A DNA stretch of 64,000 nucleotides from Streptomyces sp. R41 (lineage in GTDB: Bacteria > Actinomycetota > Actinomycetes > Streptomycetales > Streptomycetaceae): positions 8,105,001-8,169,000 of the forward strand of contig NZ_CP163443.1 in the NCBI RefSeq assembly GCF_041053055.1. Direction: 5' to 3'. Below the pieces are notes generated by a model. The model had not been told where the DNA came from. It saw only the letters and a program-made list of their open reading frames with translations, and ran no database searches. Below are positions 23,992 through 32,971 of this stretch, in pieces. The translations under genes were made by a program, and so were the position numbers. The number at the start of each line of letters is the position of its first letter. Position 1 is the stretch's first letter.

Positions 23992-25359
23992 CTACCCCAG
24001 CGAGCCGTCGACCGAGGACAGCGGGACCGCGTACAGCACGCGCTCAGCCCCCGCGTCGGTCCCGGCCCCGGTCAGCGTCCACAACTCGCCCGTCTCCTGC
24101 CAGTAGGAGAGGGACTCGGCGCCCAGACCCCAGCATGCGTGCGACCGGTCCGCGGTGCAGGTGGCCGCCTTGGCGCCGTGCTCGGTCTGCCGCCAGAGGG
24201 TGTCGTGCTGGGTGCCGCTGTCGGCTGTGTGGCCGACGTACCAGTCGGCCTTGTGCGCGCCGCTCGGCGTGTGCGACAGGGCGCCGGACACTCCGGCGGC
24301 CCTGGTCTCGTAGGCCTCGACGGCGTCGACGTACCCCTGGGAGTCGGCGAGCAGGCCCGTGCGGTAGGCGGCGGTGCTGTAGGAGTACCGCCAGACACGG
24401 GCCCGCTCCGCGCCGTCGGACGTGGACCGCTCGGTCGCGACCAGGCTGTCCGGCGTCGACGTGCGGTCCAGGGAGAGGGAGCCGAAGCAGGGGACCGCGC
24501 GGTCGCCCGCGCCGGCGCCGCATGCGCCGCCGCGCATGTCGTACGAGCCGATGGCCGGGAGCACGTACTGGTTGCCGTCCGCCGAGTAGCCGCCGCTCAC
24601 CCTGCCGACGGCGCCGCTGTTCACGTCGGCCTTCAGGATGCGGTGCATGTCGAAGACGAGCAGGCCCGCGCCGTCCGCTGCGGTGACGATGAGCTTGTCC
24701 TGGTACCAGACCATGCCGCCCAGGTCGGAGGGGAGCGCCCTGAAGTCCTTGCCGCCGTCGCGCGGGGCGACCAGCAGGACCCAGTCGTACGTGAGGGCGT
24801 GCGGGTCGGTCGCGTCGACGAAGGCGATCCGGGCCAGGCCCTCGTCCCGGGTCGGCGCGGCGGCCTGGTCGTCGTGGTGGGTCCAGCCGGCCAGGATCAC
24901 CCGGTGTTCCCCCCACTGGCCGTCGTCGTCGGCGTCGCCCGAGGTGGTGACGGACCGCGGCTGCCACTGCCGGGTCTTCGCGTCACCGCTCTCCCAGCAG
25001 TACGCGCGCGTGGCCGTCGGCTCGACGGGCAGCGCGGCGCGCTCGCCGGCGGCGCAGTCCGCCTCGTCGCGCATCGAGCGGTCGGCGCTCCTGAGGACGC
25101 CGTCGACGCCGACGTTCCCGCCCATGTCCTTGGTGAGCGTGTCGAGGGTGTCCCGGGCGACCAGGTTCTCGTGGAGGCGCAGCGTGCCGGTCGCGGCCGC
25201 CGAGGTGAGCGGGGTCAGGCCGCCCGGCGTGCCGCTGCTCGTGGCCTGGGAGGTGCTGATCAGGGTGGCGGCCGCGGTGAGCGCGAGGGCGGTTCCGGCC
25301 AAGGTGGCGCGCAGCGCCTGTCCCCTTCTACGACGACGGTGCCTGCCGCGGTGCTTCAT
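23992..25359 (-). CDS. secreted protein with beta-propeller-like repeats
   Basis: 455 aa with a long basic N-terminus (KHRGRHRRRRRGQALRATLA) and a hydrophobic signal ending near STSQA, so exported. Mature segments such as HRVILAGWTHHDD, MVWYQDKLIVTA and DTLWRQTEHGAKAA alternate with DYDW-like strands, giving the look of a propeller or lectin-like sheet; this is weak evidence. Several Cys pairs suggest disulfides outside the cell. ATG at 25359 was chosen because GGGAGGA lies just upstream. No enzymatic motif recognised; conserved secreted proteins like this occur beside the cys operon in other Streptomyces. Confidence 0.75.
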   Translation of the reverse strand: MKHRGRHRRRRRGQALRATLAGTALALTAAATLISTSQATSSGTPGGLTPLTSAAATGTLRLHENLVARDTLDTLTKDMGGNVGVDGVLRSADRSMRDEADCAAGERAALPVEPTATRAYCWESGDAKTRQWQPRSVTTSGDADDDGQWGEHRVILAGWTHHDDQAAAPTRDEGLARIAFVDATDPHALTYDWVLLVAPRDGGKDFRALPSDLGGMVWYQDKLIVTAADGAGLLVFDMHRILKADVNSGAVGRVSGGYSADGNQYVLPAIGSYDMRGGACGAGAGDRAVPCFGSLSLDRTSTPDSLVATERSTSDGAERARVWRYSYSTAAYRTGLLADSQGYVDAVEAYETRAAGVSGALSHTPSGAHKADWYVGHTADSGTQHDTLWRQTEHGAKAATCTADRSHACWGLGAESLSYWQETGELWTLTGAGTDAGAERVLYAVPLSSVDGSLG

Positions 25360-25559
25360 GCGTCCTCCCGACGAAGGCCAACTGCCTCTCACGCTCCGGG
25401 CGTTGACGGAGAGACGGGTGGGGTGGCCTGTGAGGGGATGCTACGGCAGAGACCCGCGGGCCTGGTCGAAGACCCCGGAAGATGCTCACGAAATACGCAC
25501 GCGAGGGCACTCGTTGGGTACCGGGAGGATTCCTTCGCCCCCGCCGCCCGTGCCCGTCC

Positions 25560-25960
25560 CCTCCTTCCGGGGCTGCGCTCCAGACCCTGCCAGGGGGCGC
25601 TGTCCCCTGAACCCCTGCCCGGGGTTGCGCTGCAGGCCCTGTCCGGGGTTGCGCTGCAGGCCCTGCCTGGGGTTGCGGCCCAGGCCCCGCCTGGGGTTGC
25701 GGCGCAGACCCTGCCCGGGGCTGCGCCCCAGACCCTGCCCGGGGCTGCGCCCCAGACCCCGCCCGGGGCTGCGCCCCAGACCCTGCCCGGGCTGCGCCCC
25801 AGACCCCGCCCGGGGGGCCCGCTGAACCCCTGCCCGGGGCTGCGCCCCTGGACCCGCCGGGGGGCTCCGCCTCCTGGGCCCCTGCCCGGGCCCCTCGCCC
25901 TGGACCCTTGTCCGAGGCTCCGCCCCCAGGCCCCCCGTTCGGCCCAACAAGCCCCCCGTT
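25560..25960. repeat. tandem array of about 24-bp GC-rich repeats
   Basis: The 621-bp gap between two minus-strand genes holds roughly 11-14 degenerate copies of CCCTGCCCGGGGCTGCGCCC plus CAGA, with the central copies nearly identical. Two direct copies of CCCCCCGTTCGGCCCA follow. Each unit contains a GCCCGGGGC-type self-complementary core and can form hairpins. Open frames through it encode only Pro/Arg/Gly-rich repeats and are not genes. Bases 25360-25560 hold nothing recognisable beyond presumed promoter sequence of the secreted-protein gene. Confidence 0.8.
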
Positions 25961-25980
25961 CGGCCCACCCGGCCCCATCC

Positions 25981-27279
25981 TCAAATGCCGCCCGTGCCGC
26001 AGGCCCCCGCCCGTGCCCCCACCACCGCCGGTGCCGTCGAATGCGGCAGCAGGTCCAGTGGGTCGTTCGGCAGCAGGACCTCGACCTCGACCTCTTCGCG
26101 GTAGCGGTACGGACGGTGGTCGAGGAGGCCTGTGAGGCGGCGGCGCAGGCGGGAGAGTTCGGCGCGGACGGTCACCGTACGGGTCGGGTCGTCGAAGAGG
26201 TCGACCGCGAGCTGGGCCGCGCTGCGGCCGTGGCGTTGCACGGCGAGGACGTACAGCAGCTCGGCGTGGCGCGGGGTCAGGTCCTGTGTCCAACTGCCCG
26301 CCGCGCCGGTGATGGTGGCGCGGGGCCGACGGGACTCGCTCAGGTCCACCACCACACGGCTCGCGTACCCGGAGGTGTCGGTCTCAGTGACCCGTAGCAG
26401 CCAGCCGCCGGGCATCGGCTCCGCGACACACGTCCCGAGGGACGGAAGCCAGACCCGGCCCGCGCCGAGAGAGCTGGGCAGCGCGACCCGGTCGACGGGC
26501 GGCATCCCCGTGACGGCCGCGAGCCAGCCGTTCGCGTCCACCACCAGTGCCTTGCCGCCCAGCCGGCACAGGATGGGCGCGGCCACGGCGCGCAGCCGCT
26601 CGATGGCCGTCAGATGCCTGCTGCGCAGCTCGCTTTCGGCCAGCTGGGACACCGAGTCGACCAGGGCGAGCGTGGCCGGGTGAAAGGTGTTGTCCGGGCC
26701 GCTGACGTCGATGATGCCGAGCAGCCGCCCGTCGCGCGGGTCGTGCACGGGCGCGGCGGCGCAGGTCCAGTCGTGCAGCGTGCGCACGAAGTGCTCGGCC
26801 GAGTGCACCTGGACCGGCGCGCCCGCCGTCAACGCCGTACCGATCGCGTTGGTGCCCGTCGTGTCCTCGCTCCAGGCGGCCCCCTCCTCCAGGCAGATGG
26901 TGTCGGCCCGGCGCAGCACCCCCGCGTTGCCCTCGCGCCACAGCACCCGGCCCTCCGGATCGGTGACCACCATGATCTGCAGGGACGCGTCGGCGACCGA
27001 GCCCAGCCCGCCGCTCAGGACCGGCATCACGTCGGCGAGGGCGGTGGATGTACGGCGATGTTCGAGTTCGTCCGTCTGCAACAGCTCGCTGTCCGTGCTT
27101 TGTTCGGGATCGACTCCGAAACGTTTCACTCGTTGCCATGACTGACCGATGACCGGCCGGGGAGCGATCGGGGAGCGTTCACCTCTGAGCGTCGCGGCCC
27201 AGGTCTCCTGGAGGTGCCGGACCGTCTCGGACGCGTCCGGCGGAGCGAAACGGGCGGGGTTGAACGAGGTGGTCTTCAC
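25981..27279 (-). CDS. GAF-domain transcriptional regulator
   Basis: 432 aa. The N-terminal region has the RPVIGQSWQRVKRFGVDP segment of AcoR-type activators. A GAF sensor domain follows (EEGAAWSEDTTGTNAIGTAL, WTCAAAPVHDPRDGRLLGII). The C-terminus carries a winged-helix-like HTH (TPRHAELLYVLAVQRHGRSA, TVRAELSRLRRRLTGLL) instead of the AAA+ and Fis domains of NtrC-like AcoR. Such actinobacterial GAF-HTH regulators often control aldehyde dehydrogenase or acetoin genes. GTG was chosen with GGGGAG 6 nt upstream. The adjacent acyl-CoA dehydrogenase is a possible target; not shown. Confidence 0.82.
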   Translation of the reverse strand: MKTTSFNPARFAPPDASETVRHLQETWAATLRGERSPIAPRPVIGQSWQRVKRFGVDPEQSTDSELLQTDELEHRRTSTALADVMPVLSGGLGSVADASLQIMVVTDPEGRVLWREGNAGVLRRADTICLEEGAAWSEDTTGTNAIGTALTAGAPVQVHSAEHFVRTLHDWTCAAAPVHDPRDGRLLGIIDVSGPDNTFHPATLALVDSVSQLAESELRSRHLTAIERLRAVAAPILCRLGGKALVVDANGWLAAVTGMPPVDRVALPSSLGAGRVWLPSLGTCVAEPMPGGWLLRVTETDTSGYASRVVVDLSESRRPRATITGAAGSWTQDLTPRHAELLYVLAVQRHGRSAAQLAVDLFDDPTRTVTVRAELSRLRRRLTGLLDHRPYRYREEVEVEVLLPNDPLDLLPHSTAPAVVGARAGACGTGGI

Positions 27280-27392
27280 AGGGCACTCCCCAAACCAGTA
27301 CCGCGTACGAGCTGTGACGCCGCCGTCACCCCACATCGTGCCTGCTCTCGGCCCGGGACGCCGGAAGTTCGCACAAGGAGCACAAACGAATG

Positions 27393-27420
27393 CAACGGTC
27401 TGCAACTCTCGCCAACGGTC
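27393..27420 (-). promoter_or_regulatory. direct repeats upstream of the GAF regulator
   Basis: CAACGGTC occurs at 27393-27400 and again at 27413-27420, exactly 20 bp apart (two helical turns), about 115-140 bp upstream of the regulator GTG. TGCAAC is also repeated at 27391 and 27401. Helically phased direct repeats suit an activator binding site, possibly autoregulation. Confidence 0.35.
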
Positions 27421-27491
27421 ACAAGGTTCCTTGAAACTGACAACGACGTCGCCCGCGCGGCGTCCGAGCTCCTCAAACGGGGCCAGAAAGC

Positions 27492-27525
27492 GGGGGTGGT
27501 GCCGTGTCGGCGCAGCACCACCCCC
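27492..27525 (-). terminator. terminator of the AidB-like gene
   Basis: An 11-bp inverted repeat, GGGGGTGGTGC (27492-27502) with GCACCACCCCC (27515-27525), lies about 20 nt past the stop codon. Stem stability is high; there is no strong U-run. Confidence 0.65.
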
Positions 27526-27542
27526 GTCTCGGCCCAGGCCTG

Positions 27543-29177
27543 TCACGACACGGGCCGCGCCCGCTCCACCACCGTGGCCAGATCCAGACTGTGCGGCAGC
27601 GTGCCGAAGGCCGAGCCCCAGTCCCCGCCCAGCCGTGAGGCGCAGAACGCGTCGGCGACCTCCGGGGGAGCGAACTGGACGAGCAGCGACCCCTGCAGCA
27701 CCGTCGCGATGCGCTCGACGAGCCGGCGGGCGCGCCCCTCGATGCCGTCCAGGTCGGCGAGTTCGGCCAGCAGGTTCTTGATGGCCCCGTCGAGGCGGTG
27801 GTCGGCGCCCCGGGCCCGGCCCACCTCCCGCAGATACGCGTCCAGGGCCCCCGGCTCCCGCTGCAGCGCGCGCAGCACGTCCAGTGCCTGCACATTGCCC
27901 GCGCCCTCCCAGATGGAGTTGAGCGGCGACTCGCGCAGCAGCCGGGGCATGCCGGACTCCTCGACGTACCCGTTGCCGCCCAGGCACTCCAGCGCCTCCA
28001 CCGCCACCGGTGTACACCGCTTGGTCACCCAGTACTTGGCGGCCGGCACCGCGAGCCGCAGGAAGGCCCGCTCCTGCTCGCTGCCGTCGTCGTACGCGGC
28101 GGCCAGCCGCAGCGCGAGCGTCGTCGCCGCCTCCGACTCCAGTGCCAGGTCCGCCAGTACGTTCCTCATCAGCGGCTTGTCGATGAGCTTGCCGCCGAAC
28201 GCCTCGCGGTAGGTGCTGTGGTGGACGGCCTGCGCGACGGCCTGCCGCATCAGTGAGGCGGAGCCGAGGACACAGTCCAGGCGGGTCGCCGCGACCATCT
28301 CGATGATGGTCCGCACCCCGCGGCCCTCGTCCCCGACCCGGCGCGCCCAGGTCCCGTCGAACTCGACCTCGCTCGACGCGTTCGACTTGTTGCCGAGCTT
28401 GTCCTTGAGCCGCTGGATGCGGAATACGTTCCGGGTCCCGTCCTCCAGGACGCGCGGGACGAGGAAGCAGGTCAGCCCGCCCGGGGCCTGCGCGAGCACC
28501 AGAAAACCGTCCGACATCGGCGCCGAGCAGAACCACTTGTGGCCGGTCAGCTCGTACGTTCCGTCCTCGGCGAGCGGTCGCGCCTCCGTCGTATTCGCGC
28601 GTACGTCGCTGCCGCCCTGCTTCTCCGTCATGCCCATCCCGAAGAGCACGCCGGCCTTCTCGGAGGCGGGCCGCAGCCCCGGGTCGTAGACCGTGGACGT
28701 CAGCCGCGGCTCCCATTCGGCGGCCAGCGCCGGGTCGGTGCGCAGCGCGGGGACCGCGGCGTGGGTCATCGACAGCGGGCAGCCGTTGCCCGCCTCGACT
28801 TGCGTCCAGATCACGAAGGCGGCGGCGCGCCTGAGGTGTCCGCCGGGGCGCGACCAGGCCGCGGTCAGCCCCGCCGACACGCCCTTGCCGAGCAGTCGGT
28901 GCCAGGCGGGATGGAACTCGACCTCGTCGATCCGGTTGCCGTAGCGGTCGTGGGTGCGCAGCTTGGGCGGGTTCTCGTTGGCCAGTACCCCCCACTCCTG
29001 CACCTGCGCGGAACCGGACGTGCGTCCGAGCGCCGACAGCTCCTCGCGTGCCTCGTCGAGGAGCTCTGGATCGAGATGCCGGTCGACCGCCTCCACAAGG
29101 GCCCGGTCGGCGGCGAATACGTCATATCCGACCAGGGGCGGAGCCTGGTTGGTCACGGTGTGGGTGCTGGCTGCCAT
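27543..29177 (-). CDS. acyl-CoA dehydrogenase, AidB-like
   Basis: 544-aa flavoprotein, the length and order of E. coli AidB. N-terminal QAPPLVGYDVFAADRALVEA, then LANENPPKLRTHDRYGNR, the FAD-binding GMGMTEKQGGSDVRANTTEA segment, HKWFCSAPMSDGFLVLAQ and LKDKLGNKSNASSEVEF, all conserved in AidB. AidB relatives bind DNA and flavin and are induced by alkylation damage; actinobacterial copies may simply act on acyl-CoA. TACCGT 6 nt before the ATG gives a leaderless arrangement. Divergently transcribed from the YihY/BrkB gene. Confidence 0.9.
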   Translation of the reverse strand: MAASTHTVTNQAPPLVGYDVFAADRALVEAVDRHLDPELLDEAREELSALGRTSGSAQVQEWGVLANENPPKLRTHDRYGNRIDEVEFHPAWHRLLGKGVSAGLTAAWSRPGGHLRRAAAFVIWTQVEAGNGCPLSMTHAAVPALRTDPALAAEWEPRLTSTVYDPGLRPASEKAGVLFGMGMTEKQGGSDVRANTTEARPLAEDGTYELTGHKWFCSAPMSDGFLVLAQAPGGLTCFLVPRVLEDGTRNVFRIQRLKDKLGNKSNASSEVEFDGTWARRVGDEGRGVRTIIEMVAATRLDCVLGSASLMRQAVAQAVHHSTYREAFGGKLIDKPLMRNVLADLALESEAATTLALRLAAAYDDGSEQERAFLRLAVPAAKYWVTKRCTPVAVEALECLGGNGYVEESGMPRLLRESPLNSIWEGAGNVQALDVLRALQREPGALDAYLREVGRARGADHRLDGAIKNLLAELADLDGIEGRARRLVERIATVLQGSLLVQFAPPEVADAFCASRLGGDWGSAFGTLPHSLDLATVVERARPVS

Positions 29178-29194
29178 ACGGATACGGTAAGGAG
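29178..29194. promoter_or_regulatory. overlapping divergent leaderless promoters
   Basis: The 17 bp between the two divergent start codons contains TACGGT (29183-29188, + strand) exactly 6 nt before the BrkB GTG. It also contains TACCGT (reverse complement of 29184-29189) exactly 6 nt before the AidB-like ATG. The two -10 boxes overlap by 5 bp, so RNA polymerase could occupy only one promoter at a time. Confidence 0.6.
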
Positions 29195-30364
29195 GTGCAC
29201 CAGGCAAAAGAAACACCTGAACGGCCTCCCTCGGGCCGCTTCCACCGCGCTCGCGCGCTGTACCGGAACGTATCGAAGCGCAGGACCGCCTGGCTGCTGC
29301 TCAAGGACACCGTCAACTCGTGCATGGAGTACCGGATCCTGGGTCTGGCGGCCGAGGCCGCCTTCTTCACGCTTCTGTCCGTGCCGCCGCTGCTGCTGAG
29401 CATGATCGGGCTGCTCGGATACGTGGACGACTGGACCGGCGCCGACACGATCGCCAGCCTCGAGTCCAACATCCTCGAGGCGTCCCGTACGGTCCTCACC
29501 GAGAAGGGCGTGCACCAGATCGCCGAGCCGATCCTGCACGACGTGATGAAGGGCGGCCGCCCCGACATCATCTCCCTCGGCTTTCTGTTCGCCCTGTGGT
29601 CCGGCTCGCGCGCGGTGAACGTCTTCATCGACACGATCACCGTGATGTACGGGCTCGACGGCACCCGCGGGATCGTGAAGACCCGCGTGATGTCGTTCCT
29701 GCTGTTCATCGTGGCGCTGCTGATCGGCTCGGTCGCGCTGCCGCTGATGGTGGCGGGCCCGGACGCGGTGGTGAACTTCGTGCCGTGGTCGACGACCGTC
29801 GTACAGGTCCTGTACTGGCCCGTCGTCATCGTCCTGTCGATCGTCTTCCTCACGACGCTCTACCACGTGTCCGTGCCCGTGCGCTCCCCGTGGGTCGAGG
29901 ACGTGCCGGGTGCCCTGGTGGCCCTCGCCATGTGGGTGCTCGGCAGTTTCCTGCTCCGCATCTACCTGACCAACACCGTCGAGGGCCCCACGATCTACGG
30001 CTCGCTCGCCGCGCCCGTCGCCGTCCTGCTGTGGATCGGTGTGTCTGCCTTCGCGGTGCTGGTCGGCGCCGCCGTCAACGCCGCCATCGACCGCGTCTGG
30101 CCGGCCGCCGCCACGGCCGCCGCCCGCGCGGCGAACGAGCGCCTGCGGGAGGAGCAGGCGGCCGAGTACGTCGCCCGCGCGGCCGCGGCCCGCTCGTACG
30201 ACGCCGACATCGACCCCGACAACCCGGACATGCCCTCCGAGTTCCCGGAGCGTTGGTCGCGCTTCCTGCCCCCGGAGGACGTGACGTCCCGGCTGCGCAC
30301 ACATGCGAAGAGCACGCATCACCATCCGCACCGTAACGGGGACGCACCGCCTCCGGAGGAGTGA
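29195..30364 (+). CDS. YihY/BrkB family membrane protein
   Basis: 389-aa integral membrane protein with about six spans (LAAEAAFFTLLSVPPLLLSM, FLLFIVALLIGSVALPLMVA, VLYWPVVIVLSIVFLTTLY, ALVALAMWVLGSFLLRIYL, and PVAVLLWIGVSAFAVLVGAA) and a long charged, Ala-rich cytoplasmic tail. These match the YihY/virulence-factor BrkB family, once called ribonuclease BN in error; true function is unknown. The GTG start sits 6 nt after TACGGT and so would be leaderless; the AAGGAG abutting the GTG is too close to act as a normal Shine-Dalgarno. Confidence 0.88.
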   Translation: MHQAKETPERPPSGRFHRARALYRNVSKRRTAWLLLKDTVNSCMEYRILGLAAEAAFFTLLSVPPLLLSMIGLLGYVDDWTGADTIASLESNILEASRTVLTEKGVHQIAEPILHDVMKGGRPDIISLGFLFALWSGSRAVNVFIDTITVMYGLDGTRGIVKTRVMSFLLFIVALLIGSVALPLMVAGPDAVVNFVPWSTTVVQVLYWPVVIVLSIVFLTTLYHVSVPVRSPWVEDVPGALVALAMWVLGSFLLRIYLTNTVEGPTIYGSLAAPVAVLLWIGVSAFAVLVGAAVNAAIDRVWPAAATAAARAANERLREEQAAEYVARAAAARSYDADIDPDNPDMPSEFPERWSRFLPPEDVTSRLRTHAKSTHHHPHRNGDAPPPEE

Positions 30365-30391
30365 CTTTCTTTCTTGGGGCCCTCTCGACGG

Positions 30392-31234
30392 TTACGCCTT
30401 CCAGACCCCGGCCGCCGCGGCCTCTCGCGCGAATTCCATGAAGTCGCGCGGCTCGCGGCCCAGGATCTGCTGGACGCCGTCCGACAGATAGGAGTTGCGG
30501 CCGTCGAGGAGGCTCTCGAAGAGCTCGACGAGGAACTCGACCTCCTCCGGCGGCACCCCGAACCCCGCCAGGTTGTCGCCGTACTGGCGCGCTGTCACCG
30601 GGGTGTACGTCAGCTCACCGCCCGTCGCCCCGGAGATCTCCGCGACCGCCTCGCGGAAGGTCAGCAGCCGGGGCCCCGAGATGGCGAGCTCCTGTCCGAC
30701 GTACCGGTCGCCCGACGTCAGCGCTGCCACGACGACGTCCGCGATGTCACGCACGTCGATGAACGGCTCGCGCACCTCACCGGCGGGGAAGACCAGCTCC
30801 CCGTGGCGCAGCCCCTCCACCAGCGGACCCTCGCTGAAGTTCTGGGCGAACCAGGCAGCCCGTACGATCGTCCAGTCCGCGCCCGACGCCTTGAGCGCCT
30901 CCTCGGTGGGCCGGGCCCGCTCCTCGCCCCGCGACGACAGCAGCACGAGCCGCCGTACACCGTGATCGACCGCCTGCCGCCCGAGCGCGCCGATGGCCGA
31001 GGCGGCCCGGGGGGAGCCCACGTCCGAGGGGTAGACGAGATATGCCGCGTCCGCGCCCCGCAGGGAGTCCGCCCATGTCGTGGGGTTCTCCCAGTCGAAG
31101 CCCTGGGAGCGGGACGCGGCCCGCACCGTGAGACCGGCCGCCCGAGCGGCCTCCGCGACCCGGCTCCCTGTCCGCCCCGAAGCCCCTGTGACCAGTACCG
31201 TCATGTCCTGCGTACGTGCCGTGTTGTCCGTCAT
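30392..31234 (-). CDS. NmrA-like NAD(P)H-binding oxidoreductase
   Basis: 280-aa atypical short-chain dehydrogenase. The N-terminal MTVLVTGASGRTGSRVAEAA is a GxxGxxG-type dinucleotide site, followed by RRLVLLSSRGEE and VREPFIDVRDIADVVVAAL, as in NmrA/QOR2-like proteins. The Tyr-x3-Lys pair of classical SDRs is not evident, consistent with a redox sensor or quinone oxidoreductase of this family. The start is at MTDNTARTQ; MTVLV ten codons on is the alternative. Divergent from an AraC regulator with a 104-bp shared gap, so that regulator is the likely controller. Confidence 0.85.
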   Translation of the reverse strand: MTDNTARTQDMTVLVTGASGRTGSRVAEAARAAGLTVRAASRSQGFDWENPTTWADSLRGADAAYLVYPSDVGSPRAASAIGALGRQAVDHGVRRLVLLSSRGEERARPTEEALKASGADWTIVRAAWFAQNFSEGPLVEGLRHGELVFPAGEVREPFIDVRDIADVVVAALTSGDRYVGQELAISGPRLLTFREAVAEISGATGGELTYTPVTARQYGDNLAGFGVPPEEVEFLVELFESLLDGRNSYLSDGVQQILGREPRDFMEFAREAAAAGVWKA

Positions 31235-31338
31235 GCAGCCAGTGAACTGCCGTGCGCGGCAAGGGACCATCGCTGAACGGCTCATTCCCATAAGCGCACG
31301 TCTACGACAGGGTCCGGGAGGGCGTTTACGCTGACGCC

Positions 31339-32274
31339 ATGGACGCACTCGCAGGCCTGTTGGAGGGCCCACGCGCGCGTGGCGCCTTCATGATCCGTGC
31401 GTGCTTCGACCCGCCGTGGTGCGTACGCGTCGAGGACCGCGCCCCCTTGACGATCATGCTGGTGGTCCGCGGCGACGCCTGGGTCGTACCGGACGGGGGA
31501 GAGGGGATGCGGCTGCGGGCGGGCGACATCGCCATCGCGCGCGGCCCGGACCCGTACATCTGCGCCGACGACCCGGGTACCGCGCCACAGGCGGTGATCC
31601 TGCCGGGCGGCGAGTGCACCTACCCCGACGGGCGCTCCCTGAAGGGCCACTGGGACCTCGGCGTACGCAGCTGGGGCGACCGGCTGGACGGCTCCACGGT
31701 GCTGCTGATCGGGACGTACATGATGCAGGGCGAGGTCAGCGGCAGGCTGCTGGACGCCCTGCCTCCACTCCTCTCGCTCACCTCGGACGTGTGGGAGTGC
31801 CCGCTGACGCCGATCCTCGCCGAGGAGATGGTGCGCGACGAGCCCGGGCAGGAGGTCGTCCTCGACCGGCTGCTCGATCTGCTGATGATCGCCGCGCTGC
31901 GGGCCTGGTTCTCCCGCCCCGAGGCCGCCGCCCCCGCCTGGTACCAGGCTCTCGCGGACCCCATCGTGGGCCGGGTGCTGCGACTCGTGCAGGACGACCC
32001 GGCCCACCCCTGGACGGTGGCGACGCTCGCCGCCAAGGCCGGGGTCTCGCGGGCCGCCCTGGCCCGCCGCTTCAGCGAACTCGTGGGCGAGCCCCCGATG
32101 ACCTACCTGACCGGCTGGCGCCTGGCCCTGGCCGCCGACCGCCTGCGCGAAACGGACGACACCCTCGACTCGATCGCCCGCCATGTCGGCTACGGCAGCG
32201 CGTTCGCGCTGTCCAGCGCGTTCAAACGGGTGTACGGAGTCAGCCCCCAGGAACACCGGACGCGGGCGGCGTAG
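31339..32274 (+). CDS. AraC family regulator with N-terminal cupin
   Basis: 311 aa. An N-terminal cupin-6 sensor ([35 protein letters not shown]) precedes a C-terminal double HTH ([20 protein letters not shown] and [20 protein letters not shown] followed by [12 protein letters not shown]). TACGCT 6 nt before ATG indicates a leaderless transcript. Its divergence from the NmrA-like gene suggests it controls that gene, a common arrangement for AraC/oxidoreductase pairs. The inducer is unknown. Confidence 0.92.
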   Translation: MDALAGLLEGPRARGAFMIRACFDPPWCVRVEDRAPLTIMLVVRGDAWVVPDGGEGMRLRAGDIAIARGPDPYICADDPGTAPQAVILPGGECTYPDGRSLKGHWDLGVRSWGDRLDGSTVLLIGTYMMQGEVSGRLLDALPPLLSLTSDVWECPLTPILAEEMVRDEPGQEVVLDRLLDLLMIAALRAWFSRPEAAAPAWYQALADPIVGRVLRLVQDDPAHPWTVATLAAKAGVSRAALARRFSELVGEPPMTYLTGWRLALAADRLRETDDTLDSIARHVGYGSAFALSSAFKRVYGVSPQEHRTRAA

Positions 32275-32284
32275 CCTGACGTAC

Positions 32285-32971
32285 GTGTACGTGGAGCGTG
32301 CGTCCCGGCTGGCGGGCGCGGTGGTGTGGTCCCGTGCGATCGCCGGTCCGTCGGTGGCTGCCGTCCTGCCCGACGGCTGCATGGATCTGCTGTGGACCGA
32401 GGGGCGGCTGCTGGTCGCCGGTCCTGACACCCGGGCGTACGTTCCCGACGGCGTGCCCGGTGGCTGGGCGGGCGTCCGGTTCTACCCCGGTACGGGGCCC
32501 GCGTTGCTGGGCGTACCCGCGCATGAACTCCGCGACCGGCGCGTCGAGTTGGCCGACCTGTGGCCCGCCGCACGGGTGCGGCGCCTCACGGCGAGGGTCG
32601 ACAGGGCCGCCGATCCCGTGAGCGCCCTCGAGGAGGTGGCCCTGGAGCGCGCGGCGGACGCGGAGCCCCCGGATCCGCTGCTGCGGGAGGTGGTCGGGGC
32701 CCTCGACTCGGGCCGACCGGTCGCCGCGGTTGCCGATGAACTGGGCGTCAGCGCACGGCAGTTGCACCGCCGGTCGCTGGCCGCCTTCGGCTACGGGCCG
32801 AAGATGCTGGCCCGGGTGCTGCGGCTGCAGCGGGCCCTCGCGCTCGCGCGGGGCGGGGTGCCCCTCGCGGAGACGGCGGCCCGCGCCGGGTTCGCCGACC
32901 AGGCCCACCTGGCGCGGGACGTACGGGAGTTGGCGGGGTTGCCGGCGCGAGAGCTACTGGGTCTCCGGTAG
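32285..32971 (+). CDS. AraC-type regulator (DUF6597-like)
   Basis: 228 aa. The N-terminal domain [20 protein letters not shown] with [19 protein letters not shown] is the DUF6597-type sensor module. The C-terminal HTH includes [20 protein letters not shown] and [20 protein letters not shown]. The GTG start lies 7 nt after TAGCCT, a -10 box that overlaps the stop codon of the preceding AraC gene, so it can be transcribed on its own without a leader. Its 3' end overlaps the convergent glyoxalase gene by 18 nt; such AraC/glyoxalase pairs are often co-conserved. Confidence 0.85.
   Translation: MYVERASRLAGAVVWSRAIAGPSVAAVLPDGCMDLLWTEGRLLVAGPDTRAYVPDGVPGGWAGVRFYPGTGPALLGVPAHELRDRRVELADLWPAARVRRLTARVDRAADPVSALEEVALERAADAEPPDPLLREVVGALDSGRPVAAVADELGVSARQLHRRSLAAFGYGPKMLARVLRLQRALALARGGVPLAETAARAGFADQAHLARDVRELAGLPARELLGLR

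Noticed and set aside
25560-25960. CRISPR-like array
   Set aside because: Units are contiguous with no unique spacers and no cas genes are nearby.
23011-26397. 1128-codon + strand open frame ending in Pro/Arg/Leu repeats
   Set aside because: Its repeats are the translation of the 24-bp DNA array, and the rest is antisense to the GNAT and secreted-protein genes. No ribosome site or domain.
25981-28995. 1004-codon minus-strand frame that would fuse the GAF regulator to an N-terminal extension
   Set aside because: The extension is antisense-like, out of frame with the AidB-like gene on the same strand. The GTG at 27279 with GGGGAG is the natural start.
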